Notes: generated by a model not told the origin, from the letters alone. A DNA stretch of 64,000 bases from Rhodamnia argentea (GCF_020921035.1 NC_063157.1:6320501-6384500), one strand, 5' to 3'. Counted from the first letter of the stretch, positions 35,156 through 47,882 are shown. Translations and numbers: made by a program.

Positions 35156-38100
35156 ATGAACTTCGCTTTGACCCGCTTCTTCCTCCATCTGGGGTTTTCC
35201 TGCGAAAAGCCCCGGAACAGCAGAAGCTATGGCTTCCTTCTCTTAAATGCCAAGAAAAGGGCATTTTCTTCCGCTGCTATCCCTCTAGCGCAGAAGGTAA
35301 CGTCTCGCCGACTTTCAGCTTAAGTCAGTTGATTCTACGTGTCTTTCAATGCGGGCTCCTTCTACAACTCCTTCCATGTGTTTGTTCTATTGCGTGGCAG
35401 ACGGGTGAAGAGCTTTTGGTGGTGGTTGGAGGTGGAGCAGCCGGAGTTTATGGAGCAATCAGAGCCAAGATGGTCGCGCCTCATCTTAATGTCTTGGTCA
35501 TTGAAAAAGGGAAGATTTTGTCAAAGGTTGGGTTTTACCTGCTTTTCAGAGGCATAGTTATAATGCGGTCGTTTGCTGTGGTCTGCTCCCTCAAACAGAC
35601 GAAAAATTGCGTGTGACTGCAGAAAAGAGAGGCCTTTTGTTGGTATGAAATTGGCAGTTGGAGTGTTAGTACTTAAGAGTCAAGTAGATGGTTATCCGAA
35701 AAGCAGATATGGCTAAATGGTGTGCACCCTGCCATCAATAAGCTTACGTGTCTAATTAAATTTTGTGGGGTTTTTGTTGTGTTGATGCGGTGTTGATTGT
35801 ATCTGAACAACAGTTTTGCCAACTTATGAAGGGGGCCGCATGGTCATAGGACTGCAAACCTCCTAACTGCTAGGATAATATGCATTGTGAAGTTTTATCA
35901 TTCTTGGCAGGTGAAAATATCTGGCGGAGGTCGTTGCAACGTGACGAATGGGCAATGCACAGAAAACCTGGTGAGTTGAAATTGTAAGAGAAGCTTTCAG
36001 GAGTTAATGTTAGTTAGCCAAAAATGGTTGATTTGTTTGCAATGAATGTAAGCCTAATCTTGGATGTTTCTGTTGCTGATCTATAAACTATGTACAACAA
36101 AGCCATCAGAGTTCACATGCCTATGGTTGTTATCTATTTCATGTGAAAAATCAATGCTTTTGCCTTTTCATTTTCAGCTTGTTGTATTATCTAGTGAAGG
36201 ATCCGTTGAATGGACTGAAAACTCCTTGCCTCATCCAGAATGATGCGTTTATTGCATTTCTACTCAAGGAGGAGAATAACCAAAACTATGTTTGTTCATT
36301 ACAGATACCAATAGGGGATAATACCTGGTCATGTAGTATCTGTGTACGCAGACACGATTATTTTATCAGTTTCAGAAATTGGAGCAGTGAAAATATCTCA
36401 TGTTATCTGCTTAATGGGCTTTTTCTTTAGGTTCCATGTAGCAAAAAGCTGTCAATGATGAAAAAAGAGTACTGAGTCCACTTCAAACAATCTTAAAAAT
36501 TGATAGAAGTTCAGTTTTTGCATACATCACCTTAGAGACCCACTTGTCGGAGGAATTGGACTCTTAACAGTGTTATGCATTTCCTGCCCCCATAATATTT
36601 AGGCAAAATTTCCCCCAATCTGCCTTTCCTGATATCACTGGTGTATTTGAGGAAGAATTCCTTATTTAGCAAGCTACAAAATTCAGGATGACAAACTTGA
36701 TTACAGGTTTTGGCAGAACATTACCCTAGGGGTCACAGAGAATTAAGAGGATCTTTTTTCAGCATGCATGGCCCAACGGACACAATCACCTGGTTTTCTG
36801 AACATGGTGTCGAACTCAAGGTTGTGCTCAAAGCTGACTGACTATTTGGCAAAGCTGTATCATCTAATAGCTTAACATTGCATCCTTTCTGCAGACAGAG
36901 GACGATGGAAGGGTTTTTCCTATTAGTGATAGTTCATCTTCGATAATTGACTGTCTTCTGTCTGAAGCCAAGCGAAAAGGAGGTAAGTGGCTCTGTTATA
37001 ATTGGTGATTGCAATCTGCTTGCATCCAATTTTAACTCCCAGAACTCTTTGCATCATTTCTATGTTGTGGATTTGTTAGAAGCGGAGAACTCTTTGTTTG
37101 AGATTGATAGTTTGATACCTGCCTGCATTATGCAACTCTGAATGTATGTTAGCTTCTTTTGGTAATCAAACATTGGAGCAACAATAGCTGGAGGGTGCTT
37201 CTTTTATTGTCTGAAGCAATTGAGAACTACTTTATTCCCCCAATCTTGAAGGCATCTTGTCATCTATAAATTGCATGTTTAACCTCAACAGTGCCAACGG
37301 ATAAGGAAACTATTCACAACGTTTTTCTTCTGAACATTATTTAATTCAGTTCGGCACTAGTGGCAAAAAGAAAAGATGGTTGTGTTACTAAATGGTCCAG
37401 GTGTGCTGAAGATCTCTCTACATGCCTTAAAGATACTTACAGTACTTGCAACTTGTCTTGTCTGAGGTGTGATTTTCTATTTTAGTTCTAATACAGACTG
37501 GCAAAGTTGTCACCAGTGCTTCTAGAGATGTTGATGGGAACTTTCAGGTCAAGATTGAGAAGCGTACGACTAACTATATGGAAAATCTCAAAGCTGACTA
37601 TCTGCTGATAGCCAGTGGGAGCAGCCGTCAGGTTGTGATGGATTTGACTTGAAAAGTTTGCCAACCCCATTGACTGAAGAATGTGATGGATTTTGTATTC
37701 TTGTTTCAGGGTTATGTCTTAGCTACTCAGCTTGGTCATTCTATTGTGGATCCGGTTCCTAGCTTATTCACTTTTAAAATTGAGGATTCACGGCTAGCTG
37801 AGTTATCTGGGGTACTATCAGCAATATTAAACCAACATGCATTCTCTTGCAATAGAGTCGAAGTATCTATTCAAAGAGTTTCGCTAGCATATGGGAGCAT
37901 ATTCTATCCTAGATTTTTTTTGTTTGCCATAGGAAATAACTGTTTGCATTAAGGTGGCTTCATCTCTGCCTTATACAACTATAGCTCTTCCTCATGCTTC
38001 GTGCGAATTTTTTCATTTAAAAGAGTTGTTAAAATTGTGTATTTGCGAAAAGTTCCTTATACTCTTTCTCATATTCATCATGTATAATAGTGTGTGTAGC

Positions 38101-40789
38101 TGAGTTTGTTTTTCCATCTATGAGTATAAATAATGACAATTTAAATATTTCAAAATCTTGCTCTCTATCACATTAGTGTTGATAATTGCTAACTTTACTA
38201 CATATAATGAATTCTGATTGTTGTTGAATTACTGATCTGGCTGGTACTCAAATATGATAATCTCAGGATAAGTAGATTCTTTGCGTCTATGCTTCCCTTT
38301 CTCAGCTACTTATGCTTATGTATACCTTCTTCAGTTTGGTCCCCCTTATGTGTGTGAATTTCATATGTTCTCATTTTTATTTTTTTGAAAAATAGTGCAT
38401 GTATATGATGTCCAGGTCTCGTTCCCAAAAGTTCGGGTGAAGCTGACACTAGAAAATGTTCAGACGAACATACCCCAACTTACGCAGGTAATCCTTTCCT
38501 TTTGTACTGCTTAGAGCTCTGTGATGTATCTAATGACTGGAAGTTGGCTTTCAGGTTGGACCCATGTTAGTTACACACTGGGGACTCAGTGGTCCTGCAA
38601 TTTTAAAACTGTCTGCTTGGGGAGCTCGTCTTCTTTTTAGCTTAGATTATGAAGGTAGGAGTGCTCTGTGCATGAGTTATCTGATATGTATTTTTGTGTC
38701 TTTGACCTTGATATATTTTGGTTATGCAGGAGATCTTTTTGTAGATTTTGTACCAGATATTAAAATGGAAGATTTGAAGTCCATCCTAATGAAACAAAAG
38801 CATCAGTTTACGGTAATTCTGATATCAAACTGACAGATGTTTCTGTTTTTCAGTTTCTGTTATCAGCTTGCTCAACAGCACTCCCTGCTCTTCGTATGTT
38901 GCATATCTTCAAGGGAATTGCTTTTATGTCATTTGAAACATGGCACTGTCAATGGACGGCGACAGGAAGATCAGGAAGTTTCAGGCTGACATCAGGGCCG
39001 CCCCAATTCTGGGCTTTTGTTTCTTCTCTAATCCCCAGAACAAGAAAATTCTTGCATATGCAGGACAATATTCATCAAAACCTGATTTATACTGTTTGCA
39101 GCCGACAAAGTGCATACTGGTGCTGGCTATTAGATTGTTCATTTGCCTTTTGGTAATGATAGTAGACACCATGTTGTGCCATGAGATCTTACTCTCCAGT
39201 TCAGTTCTCCGATTTCTTATGACGATGGATTTGCTTTCTGTATTTATATGCATAGACTGAGTTTCGAGAGTGCACAATAACATTGTGTTATATTACCCTG
39301 TAACAAAAAATAACTGGATCGTGGAGCATAGATTTACAAAGCAGTTCGCTGGATATGTAAATTAGAATGTCTAAAACATTTGTCATCTAAATTTCTATTT
39401 TTAATTGTATTTTCATAATTAACTTTTATATACTCTGTTTAATTTTGCTGCCTTCTTTCTAATACATCCATTTCCAATTTTGTTATTATCATTTTTTCTT
39501 TGTCAGCTCAATATGCCTACTTCAGTTTTAGGGTAGTGTTCTACCATTTAATTATTCTTTGACCTAATGTTGCCCCCTGGATGTCTTCATCTTGCAGAAA
39601 CAAAAGCTGCTCAATGCTTGTCCTTTAGAATTTGGCATTGTGAAGAGATTTTGGAAATATGTATTGGATCGTGAGGTTATATGAGTATGACCTTCTTTGC
39701 TGTTCAAAAATTTAGAAAATCTATTTCAGCGGAGTGCATTATACTTCTCATCTTTAATTTGCAGGGTGTGGATGCAGATATTCTCTGGGCTTCCATTTCA
39801 AATAATTCGTTGATTGGTATTGCTTCTCTGTTAAAGCACTGTAAGTTTCGGGTAATGGGAAAGGTAAGGAATCTATGATTGGACACTGACATCTGGATTG
39901 TTTTCACGTGTTCTAACCTTATCAAGCTATGTCTTAAGGGCCAATTCAAGGATGAATTTGTCACTGCTGGAGGTGTCCCCCTCTCCGAGGTTCTCCCCCT
40001 TTTCCTCCACTTGCTCTTTTTTCCTTCCTCTTTTAATTTTTCATATGAAACTGTCTGTTCTTTCCATAACTAAAGATAAAACTGATCAGCTTGTCTTTTA
40101 TGAAGATCTCACTTAGTACGATGGAAAGCAAGATACAACCCCATCTGTTTTTTGCCGGCGAGGTACAGTTGTTGTGGAGATCTGGATTTCGTTTGAGTTC
40201 AACAATTTTCGAGTAATTATGACTGCATGAATTTCCAACTCGATGCCTGAGAACCCAAAGAAAGAGAGAACAAATTCATTAAACATTCAGGATTGGGCCT
40301 TTGTCTGCAGGTGCTGAATGTTGATGGTGTTACTGGTGGTTTCAATTTTCAGGTTAGTATTGTTCTTTGTGCAATGTTCACTGTTCATATTTGAGTCCTG
40401 GCCCGTGTTAGGGAAATTTAAGGTTTACAAGAAGTCGTTGTCAATTTGTTATTGCTATTTCTTAACAGAGCGTTCACGCAAGATTTGCTTACCAACAGCT
40501 CCTTAACTGGAGATCATTGTTTTCACAATTCCCGTTCCGGGCATATCCATATGTCGAGTCAAGATAAATTTGAGATCATGTTCAACCCCAAGCTATGGCT
40601 TACTTTCATATGGCTTGAGTTAGCAGCCAACTAAGATACACTGGTTTCTAAATGAGCCATCAATTGCAGAATGCATGGTCTGGTGGATATATTGCGGGAA
40701 CGAGCATCGGCAAGCTGGCACTTGATGCTAAGATGGAGACGGAAGTTGAACATGGCACGGAAGTCAAACATAGGACGACACTAAGCTGA
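35156..40789 (+). CDS. FAD-dependent HI0933-family flavoprotein, putative organelle oxidoreductase
   Basis: Sixteen exons join in phase to 492 residues: 35,156-35,296; 35,401-35,526; 35,911-35,970; 36,707-36,820; 36,895-36,982; 37,486-37,631; 37,710-37,811; 38,416-38,487; 38,555-38,654; 38,730-38,812; 39,598-39,675; 39,765-39,863; 39,939-39,989; 40,106-40,162; 40,311-40,352; 40,670-40,789. Residues 1-47 (MNFALTRFFLHLGF..., Arg/Ser-rich) look like an organelle transit peptide. The dinucleotide-binding fold starts at about residue 52 (LLVVVGGGAAGVYGAI). The family signatures SGGGRCNVTNG (about 93) and, near the C-terminus, FFAGEVLNVDGVTGGFNFQ and AWSGGYIAGTSIG are intact. In bacteria this family is the BaiN/YhiN type; the plant role is unknown. 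It is most like Arabidopsis At5g39940. Every intron has GT-AG ends. Confidence 0.93.
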
Positions 40790-41049
40790 ACCTCCAATGG
40801 TCAGGTTCACAAAGCAATTTCAACAGTACATGTGTGGCATACGAACTTCTCAGTTGCAGTCTTAGGCTTAAGACCTTGCAAGTGTAGAATCCCTCTAAAA
40901 GGAAAAAAAAAGGGGTTTATTCTCCTGCTAAACTCCTCATCGTAGCCTGAAATGGAATCCGACATGCACCCCATGATTCGTATCCACATTGTTCGGGACA
41001 AGTCTGCATCATCAATCACTTAGTGCAAGTCGCCTTTCTAAGTCGGAGT

Positions 41050-41331
41050 TAGGGGTGTGTATGGTCTGGACTGGTCCGGTTCCGGTATGGAATCGGGGAC
41101 TGGACCAATAGTCCCGGTTCCCAAATTTTCGAGACCAAGGACCGGACCAGGACCGGACCGGACTGGAACCAGCGGTCCGGTCCGGTCCCGGTCTCAACCC
41201 GATGAGACTGCTAAAATCTAACCCTTGAAATACAATATTCTTCAATTGCATGTTAATTTACAATCTATATCCCCGGTTGAATAAAAAAACACGCTGATTC
41301 GGGCCGGTCCGATCCAGTTTGCTTACCCCTA
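41050..41331. mobile_element. hAT-type MITE with 8-bp target duplication
   Basis: A 282-bp element bounded by TAGGGGTGTGTATGG at the left and, read from the other side, TAGGGGTAAGCAAACTGG. The flanks are GTCGGAGT (41,042-41,049) and GTCGGAGC (41,332-41,339), an 8-bp duplication with one mismatch, as expected for hAT. The interior has repeated GGACCGGACC and GGTCCGGT words. Non-coding. It lies 260 bp after the flavoprotein stop codon. Confidence 0.88.
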
Positions 41332-41655
41332 GTCGGAGCGAGCGCTTCACTCAAGAGTCGAGAATATGCCATATAGAAGTTTGCCTCGTCTTCAGCCAAT
41401 GGTCAAATGACTCGTGAACGCGAGATGTGCGTAGGCATATCTGCGCTCTTTTAACTCGTCTCGCCGGTGAGAGTGCATGTTCTTCAAAGGGGATGATCCA
41501 CGCCTTTCGGATGCTTAGTTAGGCCAATTCATGACGGCTAAACTAACGATACTTTTCTGAGCCTGACGGGGTCGTGGAAGGCCGAACCAGGATTCTTCTG
41601 GCGCTGAGGCACAGAATAGGATAAAGACATTTCAAAGTTCAAACAATGAAGAGTT

Positions 41656-41688
41656 CTTTTTTTTTTTTTTTTTTTTTTTTGGTCGAAA
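41656..41688 (-). mobile_element. 33-bp poly-A micro-insertion with 14-bp target duplication
   Basis: AACAATGAAGAGTT is present at 41,642-41,655 and 41,689-41,702. The insert between them reads on the minus strand TTTCGACC, then 24 A and a G. The pattern is the same as at 33,908. Confidence 0.8.
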
Positions 41689-41782
41689 AACAATGAAGAG
41701 TTGAATAGCAGTCATTGCTGTAGCAATTTTCATTCTCGACGCCAAGGAGCCATCCACTTCTCTTGATATCCATCCCTAAAAA

Positions 41783-42188
41783 GGGTTAATAGAAAAATTC
41801 TAAATCGATACATCTATGATAAATTTATCTCAAATTAATCTTCGGATCACCGAATGATACATTTGTGATAAATTTATTCCAAATTAATTTTCGAGTCACC
41901 GGAAATTCCAAACTAGTACACAAGTGACACATTTACCCTATATTAACTTCCGTTATCGTGAAATTACTGAGTTAGACGACACATGACAATAACTGAATTG
42001 ACCTATCAAGTCCACGTGAAAATTCGGGAGATGCACATGTAGATTTTCAGCTGACTTTCTTTTGGTGTTGGAGTTTGGTCCATAGAGAGCCTAATGATCG
42101 CGAGATTGTCACTCTTCATTCTTCAAAAGCACAGGTGATCCAAAAATTAATTTGAAGTAAATTTGTCAGTTTTTCGTGATATTAATCC
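41783..42188. mobile_element. Second copy of the AAATTTACC foldback family
   Basis: It starts GGGTTAATAGAAAAATTC and, read from the right, GGATTAATATCACG. It carries tandem units AAATCGATACATCTATGATA and GATACATTTGTGATAAATT on the left, with inverted AATTTGAAGTAAATTTGTC on the right. The unit sequence (GATACA..TGTGATAAATTTA..TCAAA) is shared with the element at 22,785-23,380. No exact 9-bp duplication was found, although both flanks are A-rich. Confidence 0.7.
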
Positions 42189-42704
42189 AAAAAAGAAAAG
42201 GAAAAAAAAAATGAGACACTTTGAGCCGAGAGTATTCACCAAAATCTAACACTTAACAAGAAGCTTCATCAGGGATATTCCTCAGGATATCTCAGGAGGC
42301 AATCTCCATCGCAAGTGCAGTGACAGTGATATATCATTTAAGATAAGATACTCATAAATTAGTTTAATCGGTCGATCCATTAGCGGGCGAGGAAAAATAT
42401 ATTATCTAGTTCAAGAGATAACGTGGACCAAAATAAAATATGTTGTTGGCCCACTAGTGAGTAAATATTTCGTAGAAGTCTCGTTAGACCGAGTTAAATA
42501 GAATATAGATCAAATTAAAGAAATAGAAATGTATAGCTAACTCGCTAAACTTCCGTTGACCTCGGCCCATGGGACAGCTCCTTGACCTTACCCCTTCTTC
42601 TTACGGTCGTCCAAGTTATCAAGAGCGCGAATCATGTTATTCTGCTCCCCGATGTTTTTTCTAAATTCACAGAAAAGCGTTTGATAATGACATAAAATTT
42701 ATGT
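42189..42704. other. AT-rich spacer before the tandem duplication
   Basis: No gene recognised. Confidence 0.5.
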
Positions 42705-43038
42705 TTCCGGAACAGAGTTTCATTTGATGACGGCATAAAATTTCTACAATTGCGAACGGCCACGATAGGGACGCGAGAAAAAGGGAGACCGCATGCGAGA
42801 TAGAGGGAGTGTACGATGAGAAGAGTTTTATTTTACTATTTTTGTTCCAAATATTTATACTTTTCATTTCTGTTCTAAATCTATTTCTAGGCTAAAAATT
42901 TATCCTGAAAATAGAAAAATGAAATTATTTTGCCAAACGGATTGCTATTTCAAAATAAAAAATAATAATAAATAAATAAAATAGAATGGTTATCATTCGC
43001 GCCCTAAAGGTCTATTTTTTTTTTTTTGTCAAACCTAA

Positions 43039-43253
43039 GGCTCCATTTGTTCCTAAAAAATTGAGTTTGGTAAATAACTTCAAAAATAAAAAATAATTAT
43101 TTATATTACTTATAAAAATGAATGAACGAAAAATACCGTCTAAGTAAATATTTAGACACAATTTGTTGTCAGTAATGAGCATATCTTTCCATGATTAATT
43201 ATTGCAAACGATGCAAACAATTATTTTTAGGAACATATTTTACAAGCGGAGCC
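43039..43253. mobile_element. Tourist-like MITE in unit A, right end partly deleted
   Basis: The left end is TAA then GGCTCCATTTGTTCC. The right end is GCGGAGCC then TCA, with the ATGAAACAAA part of the inverted end missing compared with the copy in unit B. Confidence 0.75.
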
Positions 43254-44601
43254 TCAGTCTACATCATTTTCGTTTCAATTGAGCAGAAAAACTTACGTGG
43301 GGGGAGGGAGGGGAAGAAAAGATGTGAATGGTCCATTATAGAAACACTAAACTTGGTATATTATCGGAAAGAGAATGAAATCAGGAAAGAAACAATCGAT
43401 AGCATCCTTGGAGAATTCCTCATCGTCACGCGATATCTCGAAGAGCAAGTTGGGGGTAACGATCCGATCTCTACTCGTGTTGATCTCGTCTCCTGATCCA
43501 ACTTCAACTCGACCCCCGAAACCGATGTTCTTGACCCTAAGGACCAGCAAGACTTCGACCCACCACCCGATCGAACATGAATTTCCCTTCATTTCCCATG
43601 ACTTCACCCTAAGTATATTTGCAGGACTTAGGTGGTGGGTCGCTTGCAAGGAAGCTACCCTCTCTTTCCCAAGCAAAAAACCAATGTAGCTTCCCAGCAA
43701 CGGGGCTGACTATGACACAACAAAAGAAAATTGCACTCACATTTTGACCAAAAAAAGGAAAAAAAATTGCATTCTATGTGATGCTGCTGTCAATTAAATA
43801 TTCAAATCCCTGTAAAAAAAAAAAAAAGGAACGTTTTCACCCGGGTCAAGACAAGAGTCCCAAGAATATTCTAGCATATTCTGATTGTTTTTCCGTTGTC
43901 TCTTTATCTTGGAGCTCTATTTGTTTGTGAAAAAGTATAAAAAATAAAAATAAAAAATCTATTGTATTAATACCAATTCAATTCTAAATCTTTCAATTGG
44001 GGCAATTCAGTCTCAAATTTTTTCCTAAAATTTCATAATTTTTTTTATAAATTTTACACATTGAGAGCAAGTGCGTTTACATACTTCGGCAAAAAACAAA
44101 AAAAAAGCGAATGGCAACCCTCTATTTTCCCGTGAAAGAAATTAGAATATTGTCCAAATTTCAAAAAATTATGAGAAGATTTTACAAGTGAATTCACATG
44201 TCAAAATTATATCCTGGGAAAGTTTCATGATTTGCGTGTAAGAAAAGTCAAAAACCATGTGCCGCTAAATTTGGATTACATGCAAACTAAAAGTCTATTC
44301 AAGACGCGTCATCAATCAATTAGTAAGGATCTGATTTAGTATGGATAACGAGTTAAATCAAACGATTTCAAATGGTCGAGAAATCTTGTTGTTTTTACTA
44401 CTTAATGGCTAATTTATTTTTTTTCGTACTTATTTAGTTCTATCTATCTTATTAAAATACTGCAGAAGCTTTCCCGTTTACATAAATTAGTTCAACACTC
44501 TCGACGATTAGTAATGCCAATCTTTTTTCCTTTGATATATCGAATGTATGTTTTGTTTAAAGTGAGTGCAAAAAAGGTGCACTTCATACTCGAAGAAACC
44601 T

Positions 44602-44622
44602 TTCGACCAAAAAAAAAATTTA
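44602..44622 (+). mobile_element. Poly-A micro-insertion in unit A (also in unit B)
   Basis: TACTCGAAGAAACCT (44,587-44,601) and TATTCGAAGAAACCT (44,623-44,637) flank TTCGACC plus an A-run and TTTA. Immediately after, another A-run (CGG then A) is followed by a third CGAAGAAAC, suggesting a second nested event. Unit B has the same arrangement near 46,620-46,700, so both events predate the tandem duplication. Confidence 0.6.
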
Positions 44623-44736
44623 TATTCGAAGAAACCTGTCGGAAAAAAAAAAGAAATCGAAGAAACTGTTGCACTTTATCGTTTACCCGCTTAACAAACA
44701 TGTGCGTTGCACATGCCAATGGGGGTAAAGTTCTGC

Positions 44737-46766
44737 TTCCGGAACAGAATTTCATTTGATGACGGCATAAAATTTCTACAATTGCGAGCGGTCGACGATA
44801 GGGACGCGAGAAAGAGAGAGACCGCACTTGAGATAGATAAAGTGTACGATGAGAAGAGTTCTATTTTTATATTTCTGTTCCAAAAATTTATATTTCTCAT
44901 ATCTGTTCCAAATCTATTTCTAGGCTAAAAAATTATCTTGAAAATAGAAAAATGAAATTATTTTGCCAAACGGATTGCTGTTTCAAAATAAAAAATAATA
45001 ATAAATAAAAAAATAGAATGGTTATCATTGGCGCCCTAAAGGTCCTTTTTTTTTTAGACCTAACGCTCCATTTGTTCTTAAAAAAATTTAGTTTGGTAAA
45101 TAATTTTAAAAAAATGATTATTTATATTGCTTATAAAAATGAATGAACGAAAAATATCGTCTATATAAATATTTATACACAATTTGTTGTCAGTAATGAA
45201 CATATCTTTCAATGATTAATTATTGCAAACGATGCAATCATTTCTAGGAACATATTTCACAATCACTCATTTTTCATGAAACAAACAGAGCCTCAGTCTA
45301 CATCATTTTCCTTTCAATTGAGCAAAAAACCTTACGTGGGGGGAGGGAGGGGAAGAAAAGATGTGAATGGTCCATTATAGAAACACTAAACTCGGTACAT
45401 TAGCGGAAAGAGAATGAAATCAGGAAAGAAAACAATCGATAGCATCCTTGGAGAATTCCTCATCTTCGCGCGATATCTCGAAGAACAAGTTGGGGGCTAC
45501 GATCCAATCTCGACTCGTGTTGATCTCGTCTCCTAATCCAACTTCGACTCGACCCCCGAAACCGATGTTCTTGACGCTAAGGACCGGAAAGACTCCGACC
45601 CACCACCCGATCGAACATGAATTTCCCTTCATTTCACATGACTTCACCCTAAGTATATTTGCAGGACTTAGGTGGTGGGTCGCTTGCAAGGAAGCTACCT
45701 TCTCTTTCCCAAGCCAAAAACCAATGTAGCTTCCCAGCAACCGGGCTGACTATGACACAACAAAAGAAAATTGCACTCACGTTTTGACCCCAAAAAAAAA
45801 AAATTTGCATTCTATGTGATGCTGTCAATTAAATATTCAAATCCCTGTAAAAAAAAGAGGACGTTTTCACCTTGGTGAAGACAAGAGTCCCAAGAATATT
45901 CTAGCATATTCTGATTGTTTTTCCGTTGTCTCTTTATCTTGGAGCTCTATTTGTTTGTGAAAAAGTATAAAAAAAAAAGTAAAAAATCTATTGTATTAAT
46001 ACCAATTCAATTCTAAATCTTTCAATTGGGCCAATTCGGTCTCAAAATTTTTCCTAAAATTTCACTATTTTTTTTTTTATAAATTTTACACATTGAGAGC
46101 AAGTGCGTTTACATACTTCGGAAAAAAAAAAAAAAAAGCGAATGGCAACCTTCTATTTTTCCGTGAAAGAAATTAGAATGTTGTCCAAATTTCAAAAAAT
46201 TATGAGAAGAATTTACATGTGAATTCACATGTCAGAATTATATCCAGGGAAAGTTTCATGATTTGCGTGTAAGAAAAGTCAAAAATCATGTGCCGCTGAA
46301 TTTGGATTAAGTGCAAAGTAAAAGTCTATCCATGACGCGTCATCAATTAGTAAGGATCTGATTTAGTATGGATAACGAGCTAAATCAAACGATTTCAAAT
46401 GGTCGAGAAATCTTGTTGTTTTTCACTACTTACTGGCTAATTTATTTTTTTTTCGTACTTATTTAGTTCTATCTATCTTTTTAAAATACTGCTGAAGCTT
46501 TCCCCGTTTACATAAATTAGCCCAACACTCTTGACGGTTAGTAATGCCAATCTTTTTTCCTCTGATATATCGAATGTATGTTTCGTTTAAAGTGAGTGCA
46601 AAAAAGGTGCACTTCATACTCGAAGAAACCTTTCGACCAATATATATATATATCTCGAAGAAACCTGTAAAAAAAAAAAAAGAAGTCGAAGAAACGGTTG
46701 CACTTTACCGTTTACCCCCGCTTAAGAAGCACGTGCGCTGCACATGCCGATGGGGGGGGCAAAGTC
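44737..46766. repeat. Tandem 2.03-kb repeat, unit B
   Basis: It begins TTCCGGAACAGAATTTC and ends near GCACATGCCGATGGGGG. The order of internal features matches unit A. The corresponding frame is 45,448-45,729 (93 codons, altered start). The MITE copy here is more complete than in unit A. The two units directly abut, which argues against their being LTRs of one element. Confidence 0.9.
45064..45292. mobile_element. Tourist-like MITE in unit B
   Basis: TAA, then CGCTCCATTTGTTC at the left; TTTTTCATGAAACAAACAGAG then CC and TCA at the right. It is the more complete twin of the copy at 43,039. Confidence 0.8.
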
Positions 46767-47608
46767 AACTTGACGGAGCGGTTTTAAGCCCCGCAACAGG
46801 CGGGTTTGCGGATCGGGGATGGGGCCCATCACCTCGCCCCCGCGAAAATGGTGGTCGGGTCGGGGAGGCGATGAGTGGTTCGGTCATCATTGCCCACATC
46901 TCGCGCGGGCCGCCCGCTGACCCCCACTCATCTCCCCTCCCTTTTTTGGAGTATTAAATTGTTTCTTTTAGCATTTTTTTTTTTTTCCTTTTTTTTTGGG
47001 GGTGGTTGTTGATAAAGGTGAGTCACCCAACCTGCTAAAAGGAACTTTATAATATCAGGACCCCCCCAAAAAAAAAAAAGAAGAAAAAGAGAGAGAAAGA
47101 ACCGTGCTGGAACGGGGCTAATGAAAATGACCCCGGAAAGCAACCCGAAACAAAAAAGTTGGGGTGGGACACAAAAGAACACGTGAGAATCCTCCGAGCT
47201 CCTCTTCACACTTTCCACGTCCCCGAATATCGCCTGCCCTGAGAAGAAGAAGAAAGAAAGAAAAACACACTTGCATATTCTAGAATCCCAACCCAATTCC
47301 TTATCCCCCCTTCCAAACACGCCTTTGATCTTTTTCTAAACTCGAAATTGAAAAGCGTAAAAATTTAAATTCAACACGGAAAATATTTAAAAATAATAAT
47401 AATAAAGGATAAAAGTCGTCTTTGTTTTCGAGCCTTGCAGGCGAGTGCTTGGATTATGAATGGAAATTTTGGTCATTTGGATTCTTACTTTTGGCAGTTA
47501 TTGTTTCCGAGCGGAGCAGAGATGGACGTTATTGGATTCTTGTTTTTGGCAGTTATTTTGTGATTTAATTGAGGTGGTTGCGAAGGAAACGAGTTTGACC
47601 GGCGTGTG
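46767..47608. other. GC-rich patch and proximal promoter of the PPIP5K gene
   Basis: The stretch 46,770-46,935 is strikingly GC-rich (GGGGATGGGGCCCATC, CGCGCGGGCCGCCCGC). It is probably a transposon remnant of the hAT-like type with GGTCGGG words, though no ends were found. After A- and T-rich runs to about 47,100, the rest is presumably the promoter of the downstream gene. Confidence 0.45.
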
Positions 47609-47616
47609 TATAAATA
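47609..47616 (+). promoter_or_regulatory. Candidate TATA box of the PPIP5K gene
   Basis: TATAAATA in GGCGTGTGTATAAATAACCGG, about 430 bases upstream of the start codon. It is followed 50 bases later by a pyrimidine-rich leader (CTCCTCATCCTCGTCCTCC). Motif and position fit a plant core promoter. Confidence 0.55.
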
Positions 47617-47882
47617 ACCGGATTCGAAAAAATATATATATATTTTTTTCCACTGGCTGCTAAAAAGCTCCTCATCCTCGTCCTCCTCCTCACTCCCCTC
47701 TCGTCTCCTGCTCCCTCCACGGCGCTCGATTCGCGCCACCTCGCTCTGCTCTGGAGTTCGAGTACGGCGATTTCCAGTACTTCGCTCTCTCTCTCTCTGC
47801 CCGCTGTGACGCGTGAGGAAAACCTCTCCCGCGCCTCATCTGCCGCGCACGTGCATTTGCTTGGCTCCCGTTACTTTGCTGC

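Larger units (their letters stand above)
42705..44736. repeat. Tandem 2.03-kb repeat, unit A
   Basis: The unit begins TTCCGGAACAGAGTTTC and ends with GCACATGCCAATGGGGGTAA plus a few bases. Unit B starts directly after it, with an offset of 2,032 bp. Alignment by eye is near-continuous over the whole length with scattered substitutions and small gaps. It contains a Tourist-like MITE, a partial arm of the GC-core element family, micro-insertions and a frame of about 100 codons (43,375-43,689 plus) that is open on both strands. No known gene. Confidence 0.9.

Noticed and set aside
42705..46766. Interpretation of the 2-kb repeats as LTRs of a retrotransposon
   Set aside because: The units abut directly with no internal region, primer site or polypurine tract.
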